Below, in pieces: positions 18,038 to 27,691 of a stretch of 64,000 bases of DNA. The translations under genes were made by a program, and so were the position numbers. The notes below the pieces were generated by a model, which was not told the origin of the DNA, ran no database searches, and saw only the letters and a program-made list of their open reading frames with translations. This DNA is from Kiritimatiellia bacterium (lineage in GTDB: Bacteria > Verrucomicrobiota > Kiritimatiellia > CAIVKH01). The stretch spans positions 50,465-114,464 of the forward strand of contig JANWZO010000007.1 in assembly GCA_025054615.1 (NCBI GenBank). The letters run 5' to 3'. Position 1 is the first letter of the stretch; the number at the start of each line of letters is the position of its first letter.

Positions 18038-18071
18038 GCGTCTGCTGCATCCGTTTTCTGGAGGGCACTCC

Positions 18072-18803
18072 ATGATCCAACTGGGCGTCAACATCGATCA
18101 CGTCGCGACCCTTCGACAGGTTCGGAAAACACCGTATCCTGATCCGGTGGAGGCTGCGCGGCTTTGTAGGGATGCGGGGGCGCACGGGATCACGGTTCAC
18201 CTAAGAGAGGACCGGCGCCATATTCAGGACAACGACGTCGAGCGCCTGGCGCGCGAGCGGGTTCTGCCGCTCAACCTGGAAATGGCGAATTCGCCTGATG
18301 TGCTCGCGGTTGCGCTCAAGGTAAGGCCGGACGAGGCGTGCCTCGTTCCGGAGCGGCGTCAGGAGTTAACCACAGAAGGAGGATTGGACGCCCGCGGCCT
18401 CAAAGACCAGCTCGCGCCGACCATCGGCGCGCTGAAAGAGGCCGGCGTCAAGGTCAGCTTGTTCATCGCTGCGGATCCTGCTCAGATCGAGGCTGCCGCA
18501 GCGCTCGGCGCACCGGTGATCGAATTGCACACCGGCGAATATTGCGATGCAGTCACGGCCGGCGATCAGGCGGCCGCCGAACGGGAACTGGAACGTCTTA
18601 TCAAGGCAGCCGATTTTGCCCATAAGGCCGGGCTGCAGGTCAATGCAGGGCACGGAATCAATTTGCAAAATGTGGCGGGGATTCTGCGCATTCCCCATCT
18701 GCACATGCTCAACATCGGGCACAGCATTGTCTCGCGCGCCGTGTTTGTCGGCCTGCACGAGGCAGTTGCGGAAATGATCCGCGCCATTCGGGCAGCGGCG
18801 TGA
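18072..18803 (+). CDS. pdxJ: Pyridoxine 5'-phosphate synthase
   Basis: Condenses 1-deoxyxylulose 5-phosphate with 3-amino-1-hydroxyacetone phosphate, the last ring-forming step of DXP-dependent vitamin B6 synthesis. 243 residues, the same as E. coli PdxJ, from the ATG giving MIQLGVNIDHVATLRQVR. That start is preceded by GGAGGG at good distance; the frame runs further upstream into the previous gene and is not used. Conserved blocks HLREDRRHIQDND, NLEMA, VPERRQELTTEGG, ELHTGEY and NAGHGINLQN are all present. Other B6 genes are not in the window. Confidence 0.97.
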   Translation: MIQLGVNIDHVATLRQVRKTPYPDPVEAARLCRDAGAHGITVHLREDRRHIQDNDVERLARERVLPLNLEMANSPDVLAVALKVRPDEACLVPERRQELTTEGGLDARGLKDQLAPTIGALKEAGVKVSLFIAADPAQIEAAAALGAPVIELHTGEYCDAVTAGDQAAAERELERLIKAADFAHKAGLQVNAGHGINLQNVAGILRIPHLHMLNIGHSIVSRAVFVGLHEAVAEMIRAIRAAA

Positions 18804-18840
18804 CGGATGCGCCTTTCCCTCGGCGAGAAGCAGGGCTGCC

Positions 18841-21144
18841 CTAATCAAACAGGAGGAACAGCTCCTTCGGGAGGTTGAGGGGTCGCCATTGCGGATTTTC
18901 GAGGGTTCCGGAAAGGCGAAATTCGAACAGCTTCGTCACGGGGAATGTCAGCAGGCGCAAAAAGGCGGCGAGGGGTCCGCGACGCATGAGAACCACTTGG
19001 ACATCCATGCGAATCCGGCCGTCGAATTCTATATCGCCTCGAGCCCGCATGCTGATAACGTCGCCTGAGAGTTGCAGATCATCCGTGCGAAGTCCGCCGT
19101 CCCCGATGAGGAAGGTGCATTCGAGGTCGGTCTGGGAAACAAATCCCAGACCCGGCACCAGTCGGGAGAGCAGTTCGGACAGTCCCCCAAAAAGGGGGGT
19201 TCGCAACAGTTCGCCCTGTTCGATGACGAGCCAACCATCTCCCCGAGTCGCCGGGCCAAGAACATCGGATATCAATCCCGTTGCGGTTACGGCTAAATGT
19301 AGCCGGCCCGTCGTGGTCTCACCGGCCCAGGACCGTCCGCGCGCGATGGCGGCGAAATCGGCATTGGTCAAACTGATTGTCGCGATGAAGCGAGGTTCGG
19401 GGCCGGCGTACGCCGGCTCTACCCAGACGTTCCCCTGAAGTTGCCCGCCGAAGGCGCGGCCCGCGAAATTCGTGACGACGTACCGACCCTTCCATGCGTG
19501 CAGCGTGAAAGATGCTGAGTCCGCGAGCCAGTCGCCGCGGCCCATCCGCTCTCCGCGCGCCTCCAGTGTGAGGTCTGTGCGGTCGTGACGAGCCGAAGTG
19601 TCGACCACACCGGCCGCGCGCATCTCTGTAGGGCCATCGAAGCTCCATTGCGATACCGCCTTTCTAAGCTGATCGCCGATTAGTCCGGCAACGTCCACCG
19701 GATGCATCGTGCTGTATAAATTGGCGATAACCTGCCGGCCGTCGAGGTCGATGTCCATCCGACCTGAGGTAAAGCCCCTGCCTCGAGTGAATCGCCAGTT
19801 GTCGAGAATCAGCCAGTGATTGGTGTACGTGAGCGTGACCTCCATGTCGTCGACGGGAACACCCCGGTATTCAAAGCGGCTGGCGGTCAGATGGCCGTGG
19901 ATAAAGAGGTTGGTTGGTCGAGCAGTGCGAAGGAAAACGCCGGCAAATCGAGGCATGGAATTTGAAAAGGCAAACCTGCGGGCGATCTTGATCTGGTTGC
20001 TGGTCAGGAGCGGCGCAAGGTCGTTGGGGTCGAAATTGAGGTCGAAAGAACCAGAGAGCGTATTCCGATCCGGTTGCCAGACCACGTCAAACAGAGCGGT
20101 TCCCCTCTGGCCCGTCGCGCCTAACCGCACCTCGCATCGACTCGCGAGCATGGAGCCATCATCCAGAAGTTCGATCTGGCCAGATCCCTGGGCAAACTCC
20201 GCCCCCTGATAAGTCAGTCGGTCAAACGCAAAAAAACCGCGAATGACGGCCCCGTCATCCGAGGGATCCGAGCGGGAAGCCTGAATGTGGAATCCACCCG
20301 GCCCCCGAATATCGAGCGATGTGAGCGCCAGCCGGCGGTTTTTACGCACGAGCCGGGCCTCCGCGCGATCGACCGGAAATCCGCCAACGGTGCGCGGGGT
20401 GGAAATCAACTGCACAAAAAATTCGGGTTCTTGAAAGGTTCCGGTGATTTCGATTTGGGCCTCGGTAGTGCCGGTTAGCAGGATGTCTTCCAGCACTCGG
20501 CGAGGACCTTCCCCCAACTTTGGAGTCTGAGACGTCAGTTGAGCAAAGGAGGCCAGCCATGAGCGTGGCCCTACCGTTGGCTCGGCTGTCTCGGCGCGGA
20601 GGGCTCCAGACACGCGGAGGCTCATGGAGCCGATCGACGCGGCGGCGAGGATTTGCCAGTCTCCGGTCCGGCGGGCCAGGGAGATCCGGATGTTGTTAAC
20701 CTCGATGCGGCCAAGCCGGCTTTCGGTCGACGCCTGAAATGGCGGCAGGAAGAGGGCCCCGCCCTCGGCGCGGAGGGAACGAAGGTGGAAGCGACCGGAC
20801 GCGAGGGATCGATAGTCCGGGGAAAACGAAATTTCATCGAACCGCAGGAAAGGCTGGTCGAAGGAGCCTTCCGGGTAGACCAGGAGACGCTCTAAACGTA
20901 GTTCGCCCCGAGGCGTCAGTCGGAGGCCGTCGGCGGCGAGGGTGGCGCCCGTTTCCAGGCGCTGCAACGCGGCGTTTAGAACGACAGAGGGGACGCCCAC
21001 AATCCACAAAAAGAGAAAGGCGGCCAACAGCAGAACGGCCAGAGACCACAGTCCATGTAGAACGGCATGGATGAAGCCGAGGATTCTCCGACTAGTCGTC
21101 GTTTGAGAATGGGGCTTGGTCTTTTTCGGGCGGATTTGGAGCAA
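18841..21144 (-). CDS. AsmA-like envelope protein
   Basis: 767 residues. One N-terminal membrane segment (about 33-55) is followed by a long beta-rich periplasmic region. The last 200 residues (GRLHLAVTATGLISDVLGPATRGDG, GELLRTPLFGGLSELLSRLVPGLGF, IEFDGRIRMDVQVVL, then RLLTFPVTKLFEFRLSGTLENP) match the C-terminal pattern of AsmA/TamB-like proteins, which bridge inner and outer membranes and move lipids. The start at 21144 overlaps the DUF4340 gene by 53 nt; a later GTG in the same frame may be the real start. It is the last gene of a six-gene minus-strand operon. Role in the operon is unknown. Confidence 0.7.
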   Translation of the reverse strand: MLQIRPKKTKPHSQTTTSRRILGFIHAVLHGLWSLAVLLLAAFLFLWIVGVPSVVLNAALQRLETGATLAADGLRLTPRGELRLERLLVYPEGSFDQPFLRFDEISFSPDYRSLASGRFHLRSLRAEGGALFLPPFQASTESRLGRIEVNNIRISLARRTGDWQILAAASIGSMSLRVSGALRAETAEPTVGPRSWLASFAQLTSQTPKLGEGPRRVLEDILLTGTTEAQIEITGTFQEPEFFVQLISTPRTVGGFPVDRAEARLVRKNRRLALTSLDIRGPGGFHIQASRSDPSDDGAVIRGFFAFDRLTYQGAEFAQGSGQIELLDDGSMLASRCEVRLGATGQRGTALFDVVWQPDRNTLSGSFDLNFDPNDLAPLLTSNQIKIARRFAFSNSMPRFAGVFLRTARPTNLFIHGHLTASRFEYRGVPVDDMEVTLTYTNHWLILDNWRFTRGRGFTSGRMDIDLDGRQVIANLYSTMHPVDVAGLIGDQLRKAVSQWSFDGPTEMRAAGVVDTSARHDRTDLTLEARGERMGRGDWLADSASFTLHAWKGRYVVTNFAGRAFGGQLQGNVWVEPAYAGPEPRFIATISLTNADFAAIARGRSWAGETTTGRLHLAVTATGLISDVLGPATRGDGWLVIEQGELLRTPLFGGLSELLSRLVPGLGFVSQTDLECTFLIGDGGLRTDDLQLSGDVISMRARGDIEFDGRIRMDVQVVLMRRGPLAAFLRLLTFPVTKLFEFRLSGTLENPQWRPLNLPKELFLLFD

Positions 21145-22966
21145 CCGGGGAGTCCTTGTACAACACAGATCCTTTATACAATGGTTTCAGCAACTTGTCC
21201 CGCACATCGGCAGGGATGACAAATATGGCATCACCGCCACGAAGCGCAGCGAAGACTCCGTCCTCCGAATCGCGGCCGATCAGAAGCGCTCGCACGGGGG
21301 CCAGTTCCCCCTCGAAGCCAATCGTAAGGGTCGCGCGCGGCGGGTCCAGTCCATACACCGTAAGGTCGGACATCGGGCCCACAAACCGAGTCGCGCGAAG
21401 GGATGCGAGCGTTGAAAGCGCGGTTCGTACTTGTTCGGGGTCCGGCGCCGCACCCTGAGTTGCTGAACGGAATTCGTTGGTCGGCGCATCTCGGAGAACT
21501 GATTGTTCCAGATGGGCGACGGCCAAGGACAGAATTCGAACGGTGGTCGTGTCGAAGGACAACACAACGGGGTGCCGGTAAATGAACGGATCGAACGGCA
21601 GCGCCTCGGCCGCTGAAGCCTGGATGCGGATGAGCGATTGCTCATGGGCCAGAAGGGCTGTAATCAGGCCGTTCGACGGGGCATGGGTAGACAGCAGAAC
21701 GACCTGATCGTCTTCGCTAGATACGCGGGGCGACGCCGACTCCGCCGGCGAGCTGCGGCGGCTGAACACCAGACGGCGGGCCGGCGGAGCAAGCCCCCAG
21801 GCGCTGTAATTAGTATCGGCGCCGTCGATGAACGCTTCGATGCGAAGCCCGGTCCATTCCGCGAGGGCGTTCTGGATGCGGTTCTCATCGGCCCGCGCCC
21901 TCACCGGCTCGCGAAGTTCCCACGCTCCCGAGGACTCATCGCGCGCGAGCAGAATCGCTCGTTCGCCCTCCTCGATGCGGATCGACGAAATTTCGTAGGA
22001 GGTAAAAGTTAGCGCGCGCCGGTCGCGCAGCGATTCCGCGCGAACCTGCAGGGCATCGAGCAGCGAGCGGGGCACGGTGAAAACGCGCGGCTCGCCGGCT
22101 CGAGTGGCGTACACCACATTCGAGTCGCCCGGCGGGGATTTCCCGAGTAGGAGCGTCTGCTCGCCGTAACGGCGGTGGCCGGTGACGGATGCCTGTGCCG
22201 AGGGCTCGTCTAGTCCGTAGAGGGGTGCCGCATCGAAAGATTCTGCGATGAATTCGACAATTCGGGCCGTGAACAACTGGTCGAGGAGGTCGCGGACCGA
22301 GGCTGGCGCGGCGCGACCGCTCCACGGCTGCTGCATCCGCCAGGTTCCGGCGTCGGTTTTGGTAAGGCTCAACATGCCCTCTCGCCGGCGAAGGTCGAGG
22401 CGGGTAACATCGCCGGGGAAGCCGAGGAAGACACGTTTATCGCGAAGGCTGTCCACGGTGGACGGCAGGTCGGCGAGCAAATTGGTCGAGACGACGAAAA
22501 TAGATGTATCGTTTTCATCCTTGATGAACATCGTGCCGCCGACCGGCGTGTCGCGGCCGACTAGCAACGTCCATGATTTTTCCGCGCTGCGGAGTTCGAT
22601 GCGCGCCCGCGGGTCGTCCAGCCCGAAGTCGGCGAGAGTCATGCCCTTGTTCCGCCACTCCCGCCCCCGAATCACGTCGCCGCGCTCAAGCAATTCGATC
22701 GTATCGAGCAGTCGGGTCACCGCGCCCGCGTCTGCGCGCGACTCCACGGGGCTCACGAGGCGCCACTCGTCGTCGCGGCGTTCGAGTGTCACCTGAAGAT
22801 CCGGCCGCGTGACGCGGATGATCGTGATGCGTGCGGGGTTCATGCGCAGCACCCGGCGTGCAATCTCCCGTTTTCGGTCGGTCGGGTCGCGGTGTTGTTC
22901 AAAAAAGCGGATGTACAAGCCCAGGGCGATGACGAGCGCCAGAAGAATGAGCGTGCTGAGTCGCAT
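21092..22966 (-). CDS. DUF4340 domain protein
   Basis: 624 residues from the ATG giving MRLSTLILLALVIALGLYIRF, the natural start because it opens the membrane anchor; the frame continues 20 codons further up. After the anchor come three or four repeated modules of about 130-150 residues with the pattern W-R-L-x-P (EWRLVSPVESRAD, TWRMQQPWSGRAAP, AWELREPVRARAD) and Y/F-G-L-D-x-P (FGLDDPRARIELR, YGLDEPSAQASV, YGLDPPRATLTI), the DUF4340 signature. Such proteins are commonly found beside Gld-type ABC transporters, as here (16 nt after the GldG-like gene). Biochemical role is not known to me. Confidence 0.85.
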   Translation of the reverse strand: MRLSTLILLALVIALGLYIRFFEQHRDPTDRKREIARRVLRMNPARITIIRVTRPDLQVTLERRDDEWRLVSPVESRADAGAVTRLLDTIELLERGDVIRGREWRNKGMTLADFGLDDPRARIELRSAEKSWTLLVGRDTPVGGTMFIKDENDTSIFVVSTNLLADLPSTVDSLRDKRVFLGFPGDVTRLDLRRREGMLSLTKTDAGTWRMQQPWSGRAAPASVRDLLDQLFTARIVEFIAESFDAAPLYGLDEPSAQASVTGHRRYGEQTLLLGKSPPGDSNVVYATRAGEPRVFTVPRSLLDALQVRAESLRDRRALTFTSYEISSIRIEEGERAILLARDESSGAWELREPVRARADENRIQNALAEWTGLRIEAFIDGADTNYSAWGLAPPARRLVFSRRSSPAESASPRVSSEDDQVVLLSTHAPSNGLITALLAHEQSLIRIQASAAEALPFDPFIYRHPVVLSFDTTTVRILSLAVAHLEQSVLRDAPTNEFRSATQGAAPDPEQVRTALSTLASLRATRFVGPMSDLTVYGLDPPRATLTIGFEGELAPVRALLIGRDSEDGVFAALRGGDAIFVIPADVRDKLLKPLYKGSVLYKDSPVAPNPPEKDQAPFSNDD

Positions 22967-22982
22967 GGCCGTAGGTTTGTCC

Positions 22983-24473
22983 TCAGGTGCGCCGTTGCCA
23001 CCAGACCCCGGCGCCGGCCGCAGCAATCAGGCCGGGCAGGATCACTGTCGTAAACCAGAAGACACGCGAGACCTGCTCCCGCGTCATGACCAGGCGGATT
23101 TCCTCGATGGGTTTTGGGGAGATTGCCATCAGCGCCTCCCGTTCCAGCAGCCAGTTCAGCGCGCTCAGGAAGAAATCCGCATTCCCGCTGCTTTGCGCGC
23201 CGTTTGAGAGAAAATCCGTGTCCCCGAAGACGACCAGTCGAGATGGACGCAGGCTCATCTCCAAGTGGGGAGCTGCGCCGCGCTCGGCGGCCACGGCAAT
23301 TGAAATGGGGCCTCGCCGATCCCGAGCGGCATCGAAACGCATCGGCCGCTGTTCGAGATCGCTCTCCGCCCAACTGTCCGGCGACGTGCGCGCGAGGACG
23401 GTGACTCGGGGGCGGTCGACGGGCTGGGGCGTGTCTCCGGATAGCGCCTCAGGCTCCACCGCGCGGGGGAGGTAGAAAACTGTGGCAATATCGCGTAGCC
23501 CCTTGGTGATCGGATGAATGCCGTAGTCACTCACGAAGATGTCGAGTCCCGTAAGCGAGCGCAAGGGGTCGACTGCGGCGCCATCCTGAAGCCGGATGCC
23601 CCATTCTTCGATTAGCGGCCGCAATCCGGCGGTCGGCCCGTTATCGAGCAGAATCATCAGCCGGCCGCTGTTGTTGAGCCAGGCGCGGATGAGGTCGATC
23701 TCGGCTTCGGCGAGATTTTTTGTGGGGCCGGGGATGACAAGCGCGCTGGCATCGGCCGGGATCTGTCGCGTTTCGCTGAGCAGGAGGTCGCGCACCTCAA
23801 TGTTATCGCGCCGGGCGTGCTGGGCGATCGCGGAGTATCCCGTGTAAGGATCGCGGTCGTTGATGTCTCGCTCCCCGTGCCCGCGCAGGAAGTAGACCAC
23901 AGGGGGACGCTCCTGGGTGAGGCTATGAATCGCGGAGGTGAAGAGTTGCTCGCCGCGGAAGGAGGACGGGCGGGGCGATTCGCCGGCAAGGACATCGGAA
24001 AAATCCATTTCTACGAGATCCTCTCCATTCACGACCTTCGTGCGGCCGAGGGATGAAAAAATCACGAGGTTGATCGCATTTATGTCATATTGGCGGACAA
24101 GCGCTTCGGTGCGACCGATATCCCGATGCGGGTCGACTCGATCGACGCGAATATGCGGCGAAATGTGCTGATATTCCTTCAGGAGATTGATGACGTCCTC
24201 GAGCGAGGGGTGGTCCGGTTGGAAAAAAACGACCACATCCACGGCAGAGGTCAGCGAAGCAAGCAAACTACGGGTCTTGTCGGACAAGGTGTAAAACTGG
24301 CTCCGGCTGATGTCGCTTCGAACATAGTGACGATGCGACAGATAGTTGACCATCACGACAAGGGCGGCTGCGAGGGCGACGGCGGCGCCAGCGTTCAAAC
24401 CCAGGGCAATTCGGCGCCCGACACCGCCGCGCTGGTCAGCGGACAAATTCTCCCTTTCGCGCTTCATTTCCAC
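22983..24473 (-). CDS. GldG-like ABC-associated periplasmic protein
   Basis: 496 residues with a membrane segment near 25-45, a large extracytoplasmic domain and a second membrane segment near 470-490 (VFWFTTVILPGLIAAAGAGVWWQRRT). The early block NYLSHRHYVRSDISRSQFYTLSDKT and later VVYFLRGHGERDINDRD are characteristic of the GldG/ABC-type uncharacterised family. It overlaps the permease gene by 10 nt. With the ATPase and permease it forms a Gld-type exporter; in Bacteroidota such genes support gliding, elsewhere the substrate is unknown. Confidence 0.85.
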   Translation of the reverse strand: MEMKRERENLSADQRGGVGRRIALGLNAGAAVALAAALVVMVNYLSHRHYVRSDISRSQFYTLSDKTRSLLASLTSAVDVVVFFQPDHPSLEDVINLLKEYQHISPHIRVDRVDPHRDIGRTEALVRQYDINAINLVIFSSLGRTKVVNGEDLVEMDFSDVLAGESPRPSSFRGEQLFTSAIHSLTQERPPVVYFLRGHGERDINDRDPYTGYSAIAQHARRDNIEVRDLLLSETRQIPADASALVIPGPTKNLAEAEIDLIRAWLNNSGRLMILLDNGPTAGLRPLIEEWGIRLQDGAAVDPLRSLTGLDIFVSDYGIHPITKGLRDIATVFYLPRAVEPEALSGDTPQPVDRPRVTVLARTSPDSWAESDLEQRPMRFDAARDRRGPISIAVAAERGAAPHLEMSLRPSRLVVFGDTDFLSNGAQSSGNADFFLSALNWLLEREALMAISPKPIEEIRLVMTREQVSRVFWFTTVILPGLIAAAGAGVWWQRRT

Positions 24474-25210
24474 GTACGTGACTCGACCACCTTAACCGTT
24501 GCGAACAGGACAAGGGCGGTGCTGCTCAGATAAAATACAATCGGACGGGAGTCGATAACCCCGCGAGAAAATTCGAGCATGTGGACGTATGAGGAGATGT
24601 AACTGCTGACAGCCCGGACGGCGGAGTCACGCGCGATTTGTTCAACGAGTCCAGCCAAGAAGAGAATGAGCAGCACGGCAAATGAACAGACTGCGGCAAT
24701 AATTTGATTGCTCGTTAGGGCGGAGCACAGTAGGCCGATGGACAGGTAGAGCATTCCGACGAGCAAGGCGCCCAAATACCCACCGGCAACCGCACCGAGG
24801 TCGAGCGGGGCCATATCGACGCTGAAGTAGCGCAGAATAAGGAGGAAAAGTCCGGTCGGCAGCCAGAGGAAGGCGTAGAAGCATATCGCGCCGAGGAATT
24901 TGGCGAGTACAACCTGTGCGTCCGTGATCGGCGCGGTGAGAAGGGTTTCGATCGTGCCGGATTTCTTTTCTTCCGCCAACAGCCTCATCGTTAGAACGGG
25001 CGCGAGGACGAGCATGGACATCCAGTAGAATGGGCTGCCGAACAGGAGATTCATGATCGAAATGCCCGCGGGTCCTTCGGCAAGGATCGAGACGAGCAGC
25101 GAAAAGATCAGGCCGATCGAGGCGAGGAAGAAAACCGCTACTACATAGGCGATCGGCGAAAAAAAGTAGCCGGTAAGTTCCTTTTTCCAGAGGACGGCGA
25201 ATGCCTTCAT
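24464..25210 (-). CDS. ABC-2 type permease (GldF-like)
   Basis: 248 residues with six hydrophobic segments, starting MKAFAVLWKKELTGYFFSPIAYV, the usual opening of ABC-2 permeases in Gld-type systems. The loop LAEEKKSGTIETLLTAPITDAQVV is a family hallmark. It overlaps the ATPase gene by 4 nt and the GldG-like gene by 10 nt. Forms the membrane channel of the transporter. Confidence 0.9.
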   Translation of the reverse strand: MKAFAVLWKKELTGYFFSPIAYVVAVFFLASIGLIFSLLVSILAEGPAGISIMNLLFGSPFYWMSMLVLAPVLTMRLLAEEKKSGTIETLLTAPITDAQVVLAKFLGAICFYAFLWLPTGLFLLILRYFSVDMAPLDLGAVAGGYLGALLVGMLYLSIGLLCSALTSNQIIAAVCSFAVLLILFLAGLVEQIARDSAVRAVSSYISSYVHMLEFSRGVIDSRPIVFYLSSTALVLFATVKVVESRTWK

Positions 25211-26154
25211 GCCCGAACCTCCGTTCTTTCCGATCGGGTCAGCGCGACAAAGACGTCCTCCAGCGTGGCTGCTTCGAGGTGAAGTTCCCGCAGCGGCCAG
25301 CCGCGGGCAGCGGAGAGGGCGCCGATTTCCGGCCTCGGATCTTCATTCTTGGCTGCGCGGACCGACATCTTCAGCCAGTCGCCCGCATCGGCTACCTGGA
25401 CCTCGAGGACACCAGGGAGCGAGCGCAGGGCTGCCTCGGCCTCTTCGCGGGGCGCCTTCCATTCGATCGCGATGGCCGATTCGCCGGCCAGACGGTTGCG
25501 CAGTCGGTCGGTGCTGTCCGAGGCGACAAGACGGCCACGGTGGATGATCAGCACGCGACGGCAAAGCATTTCCACCTCGTGGAGGATGTGGGATGACAGG
25601 AGAATCGTATGGCGATCCGCGAGGCTCGCGATCAGCTCGCGTACTGACCGAATCTGATTGGGGTCGAGGCCAATGGTTGGTTCGTCAAGGATCAGCAAAT
25701 CGGGGTCGTGGACTAGGGCCTCCGCGAGGCCGACCCGCTGGCGGTAGCCCTTGGAAAGCTGACCGATGATCCGATTCCCCGAATCGGCGATGCCGCAGCG
25801 CTCTTTGACTTCTTGGAGGCGCTGCTTGAGGCGGTTGCGAGGGACCCCCTTCAATCGAGCCCGGAACCGCAGATATTCATCCACTCGCATGTCGAGGTAG
25901 AGCGGACAATTTTCCGGCAAATATCCGATACGCCGTCGAACCTCGACCGGGTGATCGGCGACGTCGAGATCCGCGACGCGAACGCTGCCTGATGTTGGAG
26001 GCAGGTAGCCGGCAAGAATTCGCATGGTCGTCGTTTTTCCCGCTCCGTTCGGTCCCAGGAAGCCGACAATCTCACCGGGACTGACCGTAAACGACACGTC
26101 GTCCACCGCGACGCGGCCGGGATACCGTTTGGTCAAGTGCGAAACTTCGATCAT
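25207..26154 (-). CDS. ABC transporter ATP-binding protein (GldA-like)
   Basis: 315 residues. Walker A is GPNGAGKTTT (34-43), the signature is LSKGYRQRVGLAEAL, Walker B is LLILDEPTIGLDP, and the switch is SSHIL. A C-terminal extension of about 90 residues (from AIAIEWKAPREEA) is typical of ABC-2 ATPases such as CcmA/NatA and GldA. It follows the DegP-like gene by 3 nt and overlaps the permease gene, so the six genes are translationally linked. Confidence 0.92.
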   Translation of the reverse strand: MIEVSHLTKRYPGRVAVDDVSFTVSPGEIVGFLGPNGAGKTTTMRILAGYLPPTSGSVRVADLDVADHPVEVRRRIGYLPENCPLYLDMRVDEYLRFRARLKGVPRNRLKQRLQEVKERCGIADSGNRIIGQLSKGYRQRVGLAEALVHDPDLLILDEPTIGLDPNQIRSVRELIASLADRHTILLSSHILHEVEMLCRRVLIIHRGRLVASDSTDRLRNRLAGESAIAIEWKAPREEAEAALRSLPGVLEVQVADAGDWLKMSVRAAKNEDPRPEIGALSAARGWPLRELHLEAATLEDVFVALTRSERTEVRA

Positions 26155-26157
26155 GGT

Positions 26158-27525
26158 TCAGCGGGCCTGAATATCCCAATACGAAACTTCGGCGAGAATA
26201 AAATCCGTGCGTTCGTCGAGACGCACCAACCGCAGTTTAACGAACTCCCCGGGCCGCACGGACTCGAGGGCGGCGGCCACGTCCTCACTTTCTCGGATTT
26301 CGACATTGTTAATGCGGGTCAGCAGCAGTCCCGGCCGCATGCCCGAAGCCGCAGCCGCGCCACCGGCGAGCACCCCTTCGATCCCGAGGCCGTGGGTAAA
26401 ACCGGCCCGGCGCGCCTGTTCGGGCGTCGACGCCGACAGGACAAGCCCGAGACGCTCTCGCGCCAATTGATCGCCAGATCGGCGCGGAACCGGTACCATC
26501 GTAAGTTCGACCGCTCGCACCGATGAACCGTCGTCAATGTCTACTCGGACGCGTTCGCCCAGCGCCAGCCGGATCAGCTTCCGGTGGAATGTTACGGCGT
26601 CGGGCACCGCTTCGCCTCCAAGAGAGACGACTCGCATGCCGGCTGCCAGGCCGGCTTGGTGAGCTTCGCTGCCGGGTTCGACATGCGAAATGGCGGGCGG
26701 CACCTCTGTCGCTGCGATTTCAAACCCGAGCCAGCCATGCCGGATGACTCGAGGGGACATCCATTCGCCGAGCAGCGTACGAACTCGTTTGACGGGGATT
26801 GCGAACCCGATGTTCTGGGCCTGCTGGAGAATCTGCACATTCAAACCGATCATTTCGCCATCCAGATTGACCAGCGGGCCGCCGGAACTGCCATAGTTGA
26901 CCGCCGCGTCGGTTTGCAGAATGTCCCGGTACACGACATTGTCTCGATAGCGAGCTTCGCGATTGATCCCGGATAGGACGCCGACGGTCACTGTTTGCGA
27001 GAATCCAAAGGGATTGCCCAACGCGATGACGGTTTCCCCCAGCAGCAGATCGTCGTCCCGCGCGAACGCGATGGCTGGAAGGGGTTGGCTGCTCTGAATT
27101 TTCAACAGCGCGAGATCGTTCAACGGGTCGCCGGCCAGAAGGCGCGCGTCATAAACGGTGCCGTCCCCGAGAGCAATGCGTATGGCACTGGCCTGCTCGA
27201 TGACATGGTAATTCGTCAGGATGTAACCGTGCTCATCGACAATCACGCCGGAGCCGAGGGAGTGCCGACGTTGTTCCTGAATCAAGGGCGGCGGAAGGAA
27301 ATCTGGAGGGATAAGTCCTCCTTGCGCGAGGCTCCGCAAGTTGTAGAAAGGGTCGCGATACACCACTTTTACGATTCGCTCAGTTCCAATATTCACGACC
27401 GATGGCAGCACCCGCGAGACGGCCTCGACCACTGGTGTCCGGCGCACCGGGCTGGCGGCGGTGGAGAGCGCCAAGGCGAAGCTGCAGAGAATCGACCCTG
27501 TACGGATGGCTCGAGTGTGGAACAT
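26158..27525 (-). CDS. DegP/HtrA-family trypsin-like serine protease with two PDZ domains
   Basis: 455 residues with a signal peptide (RTGSILCSFALALSTAASPVRR). The protease domain shows His in TNYHVIEQ, Asp in DPLNDLALLKI and Ser in NYGSSGGPLV, so the triad is intact; NYGSSGG replaces the more usual NPGNSGG. Two PDZ-like regions follow (about 270-350 and 370-450; GLGIEGVLAGGAAAASGMRPG and LLTRINN). A periplasmic quality-control protease is expected. It is the first gene of the operon with the Gld-type transporter, 3 nt before its ATPase. Confidence 0.9.
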   Translation of the reverse strand: MFHTRAIRTGSILCSFALALSTAASPVRRTPVVEAVSRVLPSVVNIGTERIVKVVYRDPFYNLRSLAQGGLIPPDFLPPPLIQEQRRHSLGSGVIVDEHGYILTNYHVIEQASAIRIALGDGTVYDARLLAGDPLNDLALLKIQSSQPLPAIAFARDDDLLLGETVIALGNPFGFSQTVTVGVLSGINREARYRDNVVYRDILQTDAAVNYGSSGGPLVNLDGEMIGLNVQILQQAQNIGFAIPVKRVRTLLGEWMSPRVIRHGWLGFEIAATEVPPAISHVEPGSEAHQAGLAAGMRVVSLGGEAVPDAVTFHRKLIRLALGERVRVDIDDGSSVRAVELTMVPVPRRSGDQLARERLGLVLSASTPEQARRAGFTHGLGIEGVLAGGAAAASGMRPGLLLTRINNVEIRESEDVAAALESVRPGEFVKLRLVRLDERTDFILAEVSYWDIQAR

Positions 27526-27691
27526 ATTAGCCTTCGCGGATCACGCGAGTATCTCGCAACGATCGCACGAGTCAAGAGACCTGAGCCCGATCCGAACCGC
27601 GTCCGGATGAGACAGGACGGACCCTGAATCGCGGGGATGTGCGCTGGGGCGGGCGTTCAAGACATAGCGCGCTGAGGGGTTGACCGACTGT

